A program made the translations under genes and the position numbers. This document shows, in pieces, positions 55,446 to 63,843 of a stretch of DNA of 64,000 nt (positions are counted from its first letter, which is position 1; each line of letters starts with the position of its first letter). The notes beneath the pieces are model-generated. The model made no database searches. It was not told where the DNA came from and was given only the letters and a program-made list of their open reading frames with translations. Where the stretch lies: assembly GCA_947632435.1 (NCBI GenBank), contig CANRPC010000010.1, positions 1-64,000 on the forward strand, written 5' to 3'. This stretch comes from an uncultured Bacilli bacterium. GTDB taxonomy: Bacteria; Bacillota_I; Bacilli_A; RFN20; CAG-449.

Positions 55446-56037
55446 TTTGAATCTATATATCAAGTTAAATAAAGAATTGAGTCATAGAAAAGCAGAATTT
55501 GTTTTTAAATCAATTATAGGTAATTCTTTTCAATTAAATTGGGGTGATGATGAGATATTTGGGAGTTTAGTACTAGAACATCCAACTACTCAATTTGTTA
55601 ATTTAAAGTTAAATTATGATGCTTTATGTTCTGATTTAATGGATGATGTTACTATCGTCATTGTTCCAAGATTTGAAGATACATTAGAAAAAATTGTTCG
55701 TGAAAAATGTCAACCTGGACTTTATCCTATTGTAAAAATTCTTCCTCAACTTTTAAATGAAGATGAAGAATTGTTTGAAAAATTAAGTGAATTTAAAAAT
55801 AAGGTTAATGAAGATATTCTTGAAACGGTAAAAGTTTATTTAGAGTTAAATATGTCTGTGAATATGGTTGCTAGGCTTGTCTATACACACCGTAATACGG
55901 TAAATTACCGAATTACAAGATTTATTGAAATGACAGGGATAGATATACGTTCATCATTAAACGGTTATTATGTTTATATGCTTATATCCTGGAAGAATCC
56001 AGTTTATAATAAAATTAAAGAGGAGGAAAATTTATGA
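55435..56037 (+). CDS. Stand-alone PucR/CdaR-type HTH protein
   Basis: 200 aa. The C-terminal third (LELNMSVNMVARLVYTHRNTVNYRITRF) is the PucR/CdaR helix-turn-helix, which in CdaR controls sugar-diacid use. The N-terminal part is too short for the usual sensor domain and resembles only the linker region. It starts inside the polygalacturonase gene and overlaps eda as ATGA. It is a good candidate for the local regulator of pectin genes, perhaps binding the palindrome at 43888-43906. That link is inference. Confidence 0.8.
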   Translation: MMNNLNLYIKLNKELSHRKAEFVFKSIIGNSFQLNWGDDEIFGSLVLEHPTTQFVNLKLNYDALCSDLMDDVTIVIVPRFEDTLEKIVREKCQPGLYPIVKILPQLLNEDEELFEKLSEFKNKVNEDILETVKVYLELNMSVNMVARLVYTHRNTVNYRITRFIEMTGIDIRSSLNGYYVYMLISWKNPVYNKIKEEENL

Positions 56038-56645
56038 CTATTCTAGAAAAAATTCAAGAAGTCAAATTAGTACCAGTTGTTGTACTAAACAAAGTAGAAG
56101 ATACTTTACCAACAATTAAAGCTTTGCATGATGGCGATGTTCCAGTTGCAGAAATTTGTTTTAGAACACCTTGTGCAGCTGAATGCATTAAAAAAGCATG
56201 TGAAGCATATCCTAATGATTTAATTGGTGCTGGTACTGTAATTAACGCTAAACAATGTGAAGAAGCTATTGCTTGTGGCGCAAAATTTATTGTATCACCT
56301 GGTTTATCAAGATCAGTATACGAAGTTTGTAAAAAACATAATGTTCCATATTTACCAGGTATTGTCACACCTACTGAAATTATGGAAGCATTAGAATTAG
56401 GTTTAACAACATTGAAATTCTTCCCTGCAGGAGTATTTGGAGGACTTAAAGCAATTAAAGCTTTAGGTGCAGCATTCCCATCTGTTAAATTCATGCCTAC
56501 TGGTGGAGTTAATAATGAAAATTTAAAAGAATTTGTTGAATGTGATAAAATTCTTGCATGTGGCGGTTCTTGGTTAGTAAAAAAAGATCCTGCAGAAACT
56601 GTAAAAGTTTGCTTAGAAGCTAGAAAGATTATTAAAGGAGAATAA
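56034..56645 (+). CDS. eda: KDPG aldolase
   Basis: 203-aa class I aldolase cleaving 2-keto-3-deoxy-6-phosphogluconate to pyruvate and glyceraldehyde-3-phosphate. E40 in PVAEICFRT is the catalytic acid/base with R44-T45 next to it, and the Schiff-base lysine is K128 in TLKFFPAG. GAGGAGG precedes the ATG. It is followed 4 nt later by kdgK, which makes its substrate, so this is the end of the galacturonate pathway. Confidence 0.96.
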   Translation: MTILEKIQEVKLVPVVVLNKVEDTLPTIKALHDGDVPVAEICFRTPCAAECIKKACEAYPNDLIGAGTVINAKQCEEAIACGAKFIVSPGLSRSVYEVCKKHNVPYLPGIVTPTEIMEALELGLTTLKFFPAGVFGGLKAIKALGAAFPSVKFMPTGGVNNENLKEFVECDKILACGGSWLVKKDPAETVKVCLEARKIIKGE

Positions 56646-56648
56646 AAA

Positions 56649-57674
56649 ATGGCAAAAGTAGTTACAATGGGCGAAATAATGCTTCGCTTATCAACACCTG
56701 GAAATAAAAGATTTGTACAATCTGATGTATTTGATGTAGTTTATGGCGGTGGTGAAGCTAATGTTGCAGTCAGCTGCGCTAATTATGGACACGATGCATA
56801 TTTTGTATCAAAATTACCTACTCATGAAATTGGTCAATCAGCAGTAAATGCTTTAAGAAAATATGGAGTTCATACAGATTATATTGCTCGTGGTGGCGAT
56901 AGAGTTGGTATTTATTATCTTGAAACAGGTGCTTCAATGCGCCCTTCAAAAGTAATTTATGATCGTGCACATTCTGCAATTGCTGAAGCAGATGTTAAAG
57001 ATTTTGATTTTGATAAAATTATGGAAGGTGCTTCTTGGTTCCACTGGTCAGGAATTACACCTGCAATTTCTGATAAAGCAGCAGAACTTGTTAAATTAGC
57101 TTGTCAAGCTGCAAAACGTCATGGAGTTACAGTATCTTGTGATTTAAATTTCCGTAAAAAATTATGGACATCAGAAAAAGCAATTTCTATTATGCGTCCA
57201 TTAATGGAATATGTAGATGTTTGTATTGGTAATGAAGAAGATGCTGAATTATGTTTAGGCTTTAAACCAGAAGCTAATGTTGAAGCTGGTGAAACAGGTG
57301 CTGAAGGTTATAAAGGCATTTTTAAACAAATGGCTAAAGAATTTAATTTTAAATATGTAATTTCTACATTGCGTGAATCATTTTCCGCAACACATAATGG
57401 TTGGAAAGCATTAATTTATAACGGAAAAGAATTCTATGAATCAAAACGTTATGATATTAATCCAATTATTGATCGTGTTGGTGGAGGAGATTCCTTCTCT
57501 GGTGGAATTATTCATGGATTATTAACTTATCCTAATGATCAAGGAAAAGCATTAGAGTTTGCAGTTGCAGCATCAGCTTTAAAGCATACAATTAATGGTG
57601 ATTTCAATTTAGTATCAACTTCAGAAGTTGAATCACTTGCTGGTGGCAATGCAAATGGACGTGTACAACGTTAA
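56649..57674 (+). CDS. kdgK: 2-keto-3-deoxygluconate kinase
   Basis: 341-aa PfkB-family kinase that phosphorylates KDG to KDPG. YGGGEANVAVSCANYG is the N-terminal sugar-binding motif, GDLNF-like SCDLNFRKKLW follows, and GGGDSFSGG carries the catalytic base D281. It ends in a Gly/Asn-rich tail. AAAGGAGAATAAAA precedes the ATG. Codon use is richer in GC-ending codons than in addAB, as expected of a highly expressed gene. It is the last gene before the operon terminator. Confidence 0.95.
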   Translation: MAKVVTMGEIMLRLSTPGNKRFVQSDVFDVVYGGGEANVAVSCANYGHDAYFVSKLPTHEIGQSAVNALRKYGVHTDYIARGGDRVGIYYLETGASMRPSKVIYDRAHSAIAEADVKDFDFDKIMEGASWFHWSGITPAISDKAAELVKLACQAAKRHGVTVSCDLNFRKKLWTSEKAISIMRPLMEYVDVCIGNEEDAELCLGFKPEANVEAGETGAEGYKGIFKQMAKEFNFKYVISTLRESFSATHNGWKALIYNGKEFYESKRYDINPIIDRVGGGDSFSGGIIHGLLTYPNDQGKALEFAVAASALKHTINGDFNLVSTSEVESLAGGNANGRVQR

Positions 57675-57697
57675 TTAAATAACTTAAAATTAATTTT

Positions 57698-57737
57698 AAA
57701 GCAGGAGAATTAATTTATCTTCTGCTTTTTATTTTTT
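57698..57737 (+). terminator. Terminator of the pectin operon
   Basis: AAAGCAGGAGA (57698-57708) pairs with TCTTCTGCTTT (57718-57728, one G-U), followed by a T-rich run. Confidence 0.85.
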
Positions 57738-57765
57738 GATAAAAGATACTTGATTATGCTAAAAT
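57736..57765 (+). promoter_or_regulatory. Promoter for the small membrane protein/nrnA genes
   Basis: TTGATA (57736-57741), 18-bp spacer, TAAAAT (57760-57765), 20 bp before the next start codon. Confidence 0.6.
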
Positions 57766-57785
57766 AATAATTAATGGAGAAAGTT

Positions 57786-57950
57786 ATGCGATTTAAAGAA
57801 ATAAAACCAATTGAAAGACCAGAAGATGAAAAAAAATTTTCTTTAAAAAATCCAGAAGATAGAGCAATCATTATTTCATTAGCAATTGTTATCACTATTG
57901 TAATTATAATTATTGTTCTTCTTGTTCTTTTTGGTGGATTTTTCAATTAA
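57786..57950 (+). CDS. 54-aa single-pass membrane protein
   Basis: A short gene with its own promoter and a ribosome site (GGAGAAAGTT). The first about 29 residues are charged (RFKEIKPIERPEDEKKF), and the rest is one membrane helix of Ile, Val and Leu ending GGFFN. It ends 14 nt before nrnA and is probably co-transcribed with it. Function unknown. The N-in, charged tail plus helix pattern is common in small membrane regulators, but that is only an analogy. Confidence 0.6.
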   Translation: MRFKEIKPIERPEDEKKFSLKNPEDRAIIISLAIVITIVIIIIVLLVLFGGFFN

Positions 57951-57964
57951 CTTAGGAGGTAATT

Positions 57965-58939
57965 ATGGATTATCAAAAAATATTAGAAAAAATAGAAGAA
58001 TATTCAAAAATTATTGTTTTTCGACATGAAATGCCTGATTTTGATGCACTTGGATCACAATTTGGTTTATTTACTTGGCTTAAAGATAATTTTAAAAATA
58101 AAGATATTTATATAACGGGTTCAGATCATGTTACGTTTACTCCTAATTTATATCCGCATATTGAAATTTTAAATGATAGTTACTTTGATGATGATTTTTT
58201 AGCAATTGTTTTAGATACTGGTAATACAAAACGTATTGATGATAAACGTTATTCAAGAGCTACAGAAATTATTAAAATCGATCATCATCCAAATCTTGAG
58301 CCATATGGAACAATTAATTATGTTGTTGATGATGCTTCTTCATGTGGTGAAATAGTCGCAGACTTTATTTTCTATTTTTCAAACAAATATAAAATAAGTA
58401 AAGAATGCGCTAAATATTTGTATTCCGCTATTGTGGGTGATACAGGACGTTTTTTATATGCCTCAACTAGTGCTTCTACTTTAGAAATTGGTGCAAAATT
58501 AATTAAGATTGGCTTTAATCCTTCTTTAGATGTTTATTTAAAAATGTATCAAAAAACTTATCATGATTTAGAAATAATGAAACATGTTTTGAATTCATGT
58601 GTATTTTTAGATAATGGAATTGCTTATTACATATTGATGGATGAAGATTTGAAAAAGTTAAATATTCCTGTAGAAAGAGGAAAAGAAAATTTATCATTAA
58701 TGTCTAATTTAGAAGATATAGAAGTTTGGATGTCAATTACTGAAAATAAAATTAAGGGTGAATTTAAAGTATCTATTCGCTCTAAACGCATTCCAATTAA
58801 TGATATTGCTAATAATTATCAAGGTGGAGGTCATGATCTTGCAAGTGGAGCTACATTAGTTACAATTGATGAATTAGATAATTTAATTAATGATTTAGCA
58901 AAACGAATTGCAGAATATAAAAACAAATATTTATCTTAA
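57965..58939 (+). CDS. nrnA: NrnA-like DHH phosphoesterase
   Basis: 324 aa. Metal-binding motifs: H21-x3-D25-x-D27, D106-H107-H108 and G287-G-G-H290, giving the DHH and DHHA1 domains. NrnA-type enzymes degrade nanoRNAs and, in Gram-positives, pAp and sometimes linear c-di-nucleotide products. It lacks the PAS/GGDEF and membrane parts of GdpP. AGGAGGTAATT precedes the ATG. The preceding small membrane protein gene is 14 bp upstream. Confidence 0.88.
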   Translation: MDYQKILEKIEEYSKIIVFRHEMPDFDALGSQFGLFTWLKDNFKNKDIYITGSDHVTFTPNLYPHIEILNDSYFDDDFLAIVLDTGNTKRIDDKRYSRATEIIKIDHHPNLEPYGTINYVVDDASSCGEIVADFIFYFSNKYKISKECAKYLYSAIVGDTGRFLYASTSASTLEIGAKLIKIGFNPSLDVYLKMYQKTYHDLEIMKHVLNSCVFLDNGIAYYILMDEDLKKLNIPVERGKENLSLMSNLEDIEVWMSITENKIKGEFKVSIRSKRIPINDIANNYQGGGHDLASGATLVTIDELDNLINDLAKRIAEYKNKYLS

Positions 58940-58942
58940 AAC

Positions 58943-58972
58943 GTTGATTAATCAACAATAAATATGTATATT
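58943..58972 (+). promoter_or_regulatory. Promoter overlapped by a 14-bp palindrome
   Basis: TTGATT (58944-58949), 17-bp spacer, TATATT (58967-58972). The perfect palindrome GTTGATTAATCAAC (58943-58956) covers the -35 box, an arrangement typical of a repressor site. It precedes the Pr6Pr gene. Confidence 0.5.
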
Positions 58973-59015
58973 ATCTCTAGATTAAATTTTTATTAATTTA
59001 TGAAGGAGATTTTTT

Positions 59016-59723
59016 ATGTGTAAAAATTTAATAACTCAATTGATTTATAGAGTTATATTATGTCTTGTTTCAGCTTTTGCTTGTTTATTATCACTTGGTA
59101 TATTTTATATTGGCGAAGATAAAGCAATTAATTTTTCATTTAATTTTCTAAAATATTATACAAACATCAGTAATTATTTTGTTTTAATTGTTTCTTTAAT
59201 TGTTTTAATTGACACTATTAAGCGTGTAAGAAATGGAGAAAAAGAAGGATATAATCGCAAATTAAGAACCTTTAAATTTATGACTGTAATTATGATTTTA
59301 GTTACTTTTTTAGTAGTAATTTTTTTATTAAATTCACCTTTAAAGGTTTCCTATTGGTTAAATGTTGGAAATATGTCTTATCATTTTTTAGCGCCCTTAT
59401 TATTTATTCTTGATTATATATTTTTTGATGAAAAAAGAACAATTAGTGTTTTTGCACCTCTTTATAGTTTGATTATTCCATTAATATATGTTATTTATAT
59501 TTTTATTTTAGGAAAGGTTATTCCAAATTTTGAATATCCATATTTTTTTCTTAATGTAAATAAAATAGGTTATATTGGAGTTTTAGGATGGGTTGGTATT
59601 CTGTTATTAATTTTTATAGTTTTAGGGTATTTACTTTGGTTTTATAATAGAGTTTATAAAATTGATGGGAAATGGAAATTAGATTTTAAGAAAAATATGT
59701 ACAAATTAGAAAAAAATAAATAA
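59016..59723 (+). CDS. Pr6Pr family membrane protein
   Basis: 235 aa with six membrane helices. The pattern FLKYYTNISNYFV, SYHFLAPLLFILDYIFFDE and YPYFFLNVNKIGYIG is typical of Pr6Pr (FAR-17a/AIG1-like) proteins, whose biochemical role in bacteria is uncertain. GAAGGAG lies about 7 nt before the ATG. It is likely monocistronic, with a palindrome-covered promoter upstream. Confidence 0.8.
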   Translation: MCKNLITQLIYRVILCLVSAFACLLSLGIFYIGEDKAINFSFNFLKYYTNISNYFVLIVSLIVLIDTIKRVRNGEKEGYNRKLRTFKFMTVIMILVTFLVVIFLLNSPLKVSYWLNVGNMSYHFLAPLLFILDYIFFDEKRTISVFAPLYSLIIPLIYVIYIFILGKVIPNFEYPYFFLNVNKIGYIGVLGWVGILLLIFIVLGYLLWFYNRVYKIDGKWKLDFKKNMYKLEKNK

Positions 59724-59773
59724 ATTTTTAGCTACTTTTTAATAAATATGATTTTATGCCCATATAATTTTAT

Positions 59774-60139
59774 ATGACAGAAACAGAAATTAAAGAGCAA
59801 ATTGGTCGTTATAAAAATCAAATTATCGCAATTATTTTTGTAATTTTAGCGTTGCTTATATCAATTTATGTATTAAATATATTAATTAGAATTGCTAAAT
59901 ATGGTGATAGAAATAATGAATATAAAGATGTGATAAAAAAAAGCCAAATTGCTTCACTTATAATTTTAATTACTACTTTATATTTTGCATATGTAGCGTA
60001 TGATACTTATAAAAAAAGTGAAACTAAGGCAAATTTTAATTTCTTAGTCGCAGTTATTTTTGTAACAATCGCAGCATTTATAAGATTTATTACAATCACA
60101 AATAATGGAGATGTAACAGGTGCTGAAGATGTTATTTAG
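59774..60139 (+). CDS. Three-helix membrane protein, possibly leaderless
   Basis: 121 aa with hydrophobic segments at about 17-40, 55-78 and 89-109 and Lys/Asp/Glu loops. Not recognised. A perfect TATAAT at 59763-59768 ends 5 nt before the ATG and there is no ribosome site, so transcription may start at or beside the start codon. The -35 region is poor. Its last 8 bp overlap the convergent guanylate-kinase-like gene. Confidence 0.6.
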   Translation: MTETEIKEQIGRYKNQIIAIIFVILALLISIYVLNILIRIAKYGDRNNEYKDVIKKSQIASLIILITTLYFAYVAYDTYKKSETKANFNFLVAVIFVTIAAFIRFITITNNGDVTGAEDVI

Positions 60140-60659
60140 AAATGTATTTTTGATAAATTTCTTCTGTAACTTCTTTTAGAGATTTATTTTCATTATTAAT
60201 GAAAAAATCAACACCATTTTTAGATTCATTATTAAAATTTATACGATCAAATAAAATTCTATTTTTAATGGTTTCTTCACTATCACCACGACTTTTCATA
60301 CGTTCAATGCGTTTATTTTCATCTGCCATAATATAAAAAATTACAATATCTTTATCATGTAAATTTAAAAAATTATTTTTTCCATTGGTGTCAACAATTA
60401 AAACTTTATCATTTTTAATTTCTTCTTTACTTGTTCCATAATAATTACCATTGTAAATTGTGGTTTCTACAAAGTAATTTTGATTTTTTAATTTAATAAA
60501 TTCTTCTACAGTTACAAAATGATAATCGACATCATTAATTTCATTTTGTCTTTTTTTTCTTGTTGTGTGAGTAATGACCTTTTGAATATTATATAAATTT
60601 TTTAATTCTTTAGCAATTTCTGTTTTTCCAACTGCACTTGGTCCAATTAAAAGTATCAT
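60132..60659 (-). CDS. gmk: Guanylate kinase family protein
   Basis: 175 aa. P-loop GPSAVGKT (6-13), the GMP-contact THTTRKKRQNE (T32, T33, R34, R37), DYHFVTVEEF, and YYGTSKEEI for the GMP domain, and ERMKSRGDSEETIKNR for the lid. It should phosphorylate GMP to GDP in the cytoplasm. It is shorter than the usual about 200 aa, lacking C-terminal sequence, so it could be a specialised paralog, with the main gmk elsewhere. GAGGAAAAAAA precedes the ATG. Confidence 0.82.
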   Translation of the reverse strand: MILLIGPSAVGKTEIAKELKNLYNIQKVITHTTRKKRQNEINDVDYHFVTVEEFIKLKNQNYFVETTIYNGNYYGTSKEEIKNDKVLIVDTNGKNNFLNLHDKDIVIFYIMADENKRIERMKSRGDSEETIKNRILFDRINFNNESKNGVDFFINNENKSLKEVTEEIYQKYISK

Positions 60660-60758
60660 TTTTTTTCCTCATTTCTTATAATAAAAAAAATAAAAAAAGT
60701 TTGCAAGAAATAATAAATTATTATTTTGCTTAATAAATTAATTTATTATAATAAGAAT

Positions 60759-61931
60759 ATGAAAAAAGTCGCAATTATAGGTGCTGGTCCAAGTGGCCTC
60801 ATGAGTATTTATTCTTTATTAGAAACCAAAGAAAAAATTGAAATTTTCTTGTTTGATGAACAAGATGATATTGGAAAAAGAATTAAAATATCTGGAAATG
60901 GAAGATGTAATTTTTTTCATAATCCAATTGATTATAATCATTATTCTTCACCAGAAAATGCAGAAAAATATTTTCATTTATTTTTAACTAAATGTAAAGA
61001 AATTTTTTCTAACTTAGGATTAATATATTATGAAGATAATGAAGGTAGAATGTATCCATTGTCAAATTCTAGTAAAACATTAATATATCTTTTTAAAATA
61101 ATGTTAAAAAATAGCAATGTAAATGTTCATTTAAATACAAAAATAAAAAGAATAACTCCTAATTTAAATAAAATTAATATCGAAACTAAAGATAATATTT
61201 ATGCTTTTGATGCTGTAATTCTTGCTACTGGTGGTTTTTCTTATTTATATAATAAAGATGAAAAAGTACAATTTTTAAAAGATAATAATATTGCTATTAC
61301 AAAATTAACTCCTTCTTTAACTCCGATTAGAACTGAAAAATATTTTAATAAAGCTTTAGAAGGAAAACGTTTTAAAGTTAAATTAAGTTTAACTTATTTT
61401 GATAAATTAATTTTTGAAGAAAATGGAGAAATTCTTTTAAAAAAAGATGGAATTTCTGGAATTGTAACTTTTAATTTAAGTGCTTTGCTTGCAAGAAAGC
61501 ATTTAGATTCTTATGATAATTATTTAATTCATATAGATTTTGCATCTAATTATAGTTTTGATAAATTAAAAGATATTATTTATGATAAAAAATTTAGTAT
61601 TGAAGATAACTTATCACGTTTATTTATTAAAGAATTAAAGGATGAATTACTTTTGCATAAAGGGAAAAATATTTTATCTTTAATAAAAGACTTTACATTG
61701 AAAATTAAAGAACTTTATACATTCAAAGATTCTCAAGTAACATCTGGAGGAATTGATATATCCTTAATCAATGAAGATTTTTCTTTAAAAAATAACCCAT
61801 TAGTGTTTCCATGTGGTGAATTATTAGATATAGATGGAGATTCAGGTGGTTATAATATTGCTTTTTGTTTTGCTTCAGGATATCAAGTGGGAAAAAGTGT
61901 AATTGATAAATTAAAAAAAATAGATGAGTAG
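60759..61931 (+). CDS. YhiN/HI0933-family flavoprotein
   Basis: 390 aa. N-terminal Rossmann FAD site GAGPSG, then the family signature KRIKISGNGRCNFF, and near the end SGGIDISL and GELLDIDGDSGGYNIAFCFASG closing the FAD site. The family includes aminoacetone oxidases and BaiN, so the reaction is uncertain. The start at 60759 is chosen because the Rossmann motif begins at once. No ribosome site is present, and TATAAT (60747-60752) ends 6 nt before the ATG, so the message may be leaderless. Confidence 0.87.
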   Translation: MKKVAIIGAGPSGLMSIYSLLETKEKIEIFLFDEQDDIGKRIKISGNGRCNFFHNPIDYNHYSSPENAEKYFHLFLTKCKEIFSNLGLIYYEDNEGRMYPLSNSSKTLIYLFKIMLKNSNVNVHLNTKIKRITPNLNKINIETKDNIYAFDAVILATGGFSYLYNKDEKVQFLKDNNIAITKLTPSLTPIRTEKYFNKALEGKRFKVKLSLTYFDKLIFEENGEILLKKDGISGIVTFNLSALLARKHLDSYDNYLIHIDFASNYSFDKLKDIIYDKKFSIEDNLSRLFIKELKDELLLHKGKNILSLIKDFTLKIKELYTFKDSQVTSGGIDISLINEDFSLKNNPLVFPCGELLDIDGDSGGYNIAFCFASGYQVGKSVIDKLKKIDE

Positions 61932-61948
61932 CTCACCTATTTTTTATT
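61915..61948. terminator. Bidirectional terminator between the flavoprotein gene and typA
   Basis: AAAAAATAG plus TGAG pair with CTCA plus CTATTTTTT across a 3-nt loop, with one A/C internal mismatch. The stem includes the flavoprotein stop codon. Confidence 0.75.
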
Positions 61949-63770
61949 GATTTTCTTTTTTCATCCTTGCATCATATTTTTTTCGTTCAACAGTGTCAAG
62001 AATCTTTTTTCTTAAACGGAATGTTAAAGGAGTTACCTCGACTAATTCATCGGTATTTATATAATCCAAACATTCTTCAAGAGACATTTTTCGAGGAGTT
62101 TTTAAAACTACTGTTGTATCTTTTGATGATGAACGCATGTTTGTTAAATTTTTTTCTTTAACAACAGTTACAGCAAGATCCATATCATATTTATTTTCAC
62201 CAACAATCATTCCTTCATATACTTGAATTCCTGGACTTATAAATAAGGTTCCTCTTTCTTCAACATGTTGAATTGCATATGGAGTTGCTTGACCAGTTTC
62301 TGTGGAAACTAAAACACCTAGAGAACGTTCACCAACATTCATTTTTAATTTTTCACGATATTCTTTAAAAGTATGATTTATGATACCATACCCTTTTGTC
62401 ATAGTTAAAAATGAGGTTGCAAAGCCTAATAAAGCTCGTGAAGGAACAACATAGTTAACGCGTACTTGATTTTGATTATATGTCATATGGATTAATTCAC
62501 CGCCGCGTGAACCAAAAGTATCCATGATACTTCCTAAATAATCTTCAGGACAATCAATTTGTACATCTTCAAAAGGTTCTTTAACAATTCCATCTTCTTC
62601 TTTTAAAATTACTTCTGGTTTTGAAACTTGTAATTCAAAACCTTCTCTTCTCATATTTTCTATTAAAATAGATAAGTGTAATTCACCTCTACCAGAGACG
62701 ATAAATGATTCACTATTAGGAATTTTTTCAACACGTAAAGAAACATCTCTTTGACATTCTTTGAATAATCTTTCTTCGATTTTCGAATAAGTTAATAATT
62801 TTCCATCTTGCCCTGCAAAAGGTGAAGAATTAACACCAAATGTCATTTGTAATGTTGGAGGATCAATTCTTAATTTTGGTAATGGAATGATATTATTAAT
62901 ATCACATAATGTTTCTCCAACTGATAAATCTTCTAAACCTGCTACTGCAACAATATTACCTGCAGTTGCTTCTTTAATTTCTACTTTTTTAAGGCCAAAA
63001 AAACCATATAATTTTTGTATTTTGAAATTTTTAATGCTTCCATCTAAACGACAACATGCAACCATTTCGTTGACTTTAATTGTACCTGATTTTACTCTTC
63101 CAATACCAATTCTACCAACATAATCGTTGTAATCTAAAAGTGCTGGTTGAAATTGAAGCGGTTTATTTACATCAGTGTCTGGAGCAGGAATTTCTTTTAT
63201 TATTGTTTCAAATATTGGGTCCATGCCTTGTTTTTGATCCTCAAGTTTATTGGAATATGAAGATGTTCCTTTTAAAGCAGAACAATATATTGTTTTAAAT
63301 TCGAGTAAATCATCATCTGCGCCTAATTCCATAAATAATTCTAATACTTCATCGACAACGCGATTAACATCAGCATTTGGTCTATCAACTTTATTAACAA
63401 CAACAACAGGTTTAACGTGTGCCTCTAATGCTTTTTTTAAAACAAAACGTGTCTGAGGCATTGTTCCTTCAAAAGCATCGACAACAAGCAAAACCCCATC
63501 AACCATATTCATAATTCTTTCAACTTCGCCACCAAAATCAGCATGACCTGGAGTATCTAAAATATTAATTCTTGTATCTTTATAATTTATTGATGTCGGT
63601 TTAGCCAGAATAGTAATTCCTCTTTCACGCTCAATATCATCACTATCCATAACTCTATCAAGAATTTCTTCATTTTCACGAAATGTTCCAGAATATTTAA
63701 GTAATTGATTTACAAGTGTTGTTTTACCATGATCAACATGTGCAATAATGGCAATATTTCTTATATCCAT
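61944..63770 (-). CDS. typA: Translational GTPase TypA/BipA
   Basis: 608 aa ribosome-binding GTPase used in stress and cold growth and in large-subunit assembly. AHVDHGKTT (P-loop), DTPGHADFGGEVER (G3), NKVDRPNAD (G4) and the BipA-type C-terminal end (EEGIVKEPFEDVQIDCPEDYLG, ERGTLFISPGIQVYEGMIVGE) are present. GAGGTTATATATTT precedes the ATG, and an extended -10 promoter lies upstream. Confidence 0.97.
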   Translation of the reverse strand: MDIRNIAIIAHVDHGKTTLVNQLLKYSGTFRENEEILDRVMDSDDIERERGITILAKPTSINYKDTRINILDTPGHADFGGEVERIMNMVDGVLLVVDAFEGTMPQTRFVLKKALEAHVKPVVVVNKVDRPNADVNRVVDEVLELFMELGADDDLLEFKTIYCSALKGTSSYSNKLEDQKQGMDPIFETIIKEIPAPDTDVNKPLQFQPALLDYNDYVGRIGIGRVKSGTIKVNEMVACCRLDGSIKNFKIQKLYGFFGLKKVEIKEATAGNIVAVAGLEDLSVGETLCDINNIIPLPKLRIDPPTLQMTFGVNSSPFAGQDGKLLTYSKIEERLFKECQRDVSLRVEKIPNSESFIVSGRGELHLSILIENMRREGFELQVSKPEVILKEEDGIVKEPFEDVQIDCPEDYLGSIMDTFGSRGGELIHMTYNQNQVRVNYVVPSRALLGFATSFLTMTKGYGIINHTFKEYREKLKMNVGERSLGVLVSTETGQATPYAIQHVEERGTLFISPGIQVYEGMIVGENKYDMDLAVTVVKEKNLTNMRSSSKDTTVVLKTPRKMSLEECLDYINTDELVEVTPLTFRLRKKILDTVERKKYDARMKKENQ

Positions 63771-63795
63771 AAATATATAACCTCACAACCTTTTT

Positions 63796-63804
63796 AGTAT
63801 AACA
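63796..63804 (-). promoter_or_regulatory. Extended -10 promoter of typA
   Basis: On the minus strand TGT followed by TATACT (63804-63796), about 26 bp before the start codon. The -35 region is weak, as is common with extended -10 sites. Confidence 0.5.
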
Positions 63805-63843
63805 CATAGTTATTTAATTTAAAGAAAATTTCTATTTTTTGTT

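Noticed and set aside
56054-56494. 146-codon minus-strand frame inside eda
   Set aside because: Antisense shadow of a confidently identified enzyme.
57710-57946. 78-codon minus-strand frame opposite the 54-aa gene
   Set aside because: The plus strand has a promoter, ribosome site and membrane-protein pattern; the minus frame has none.
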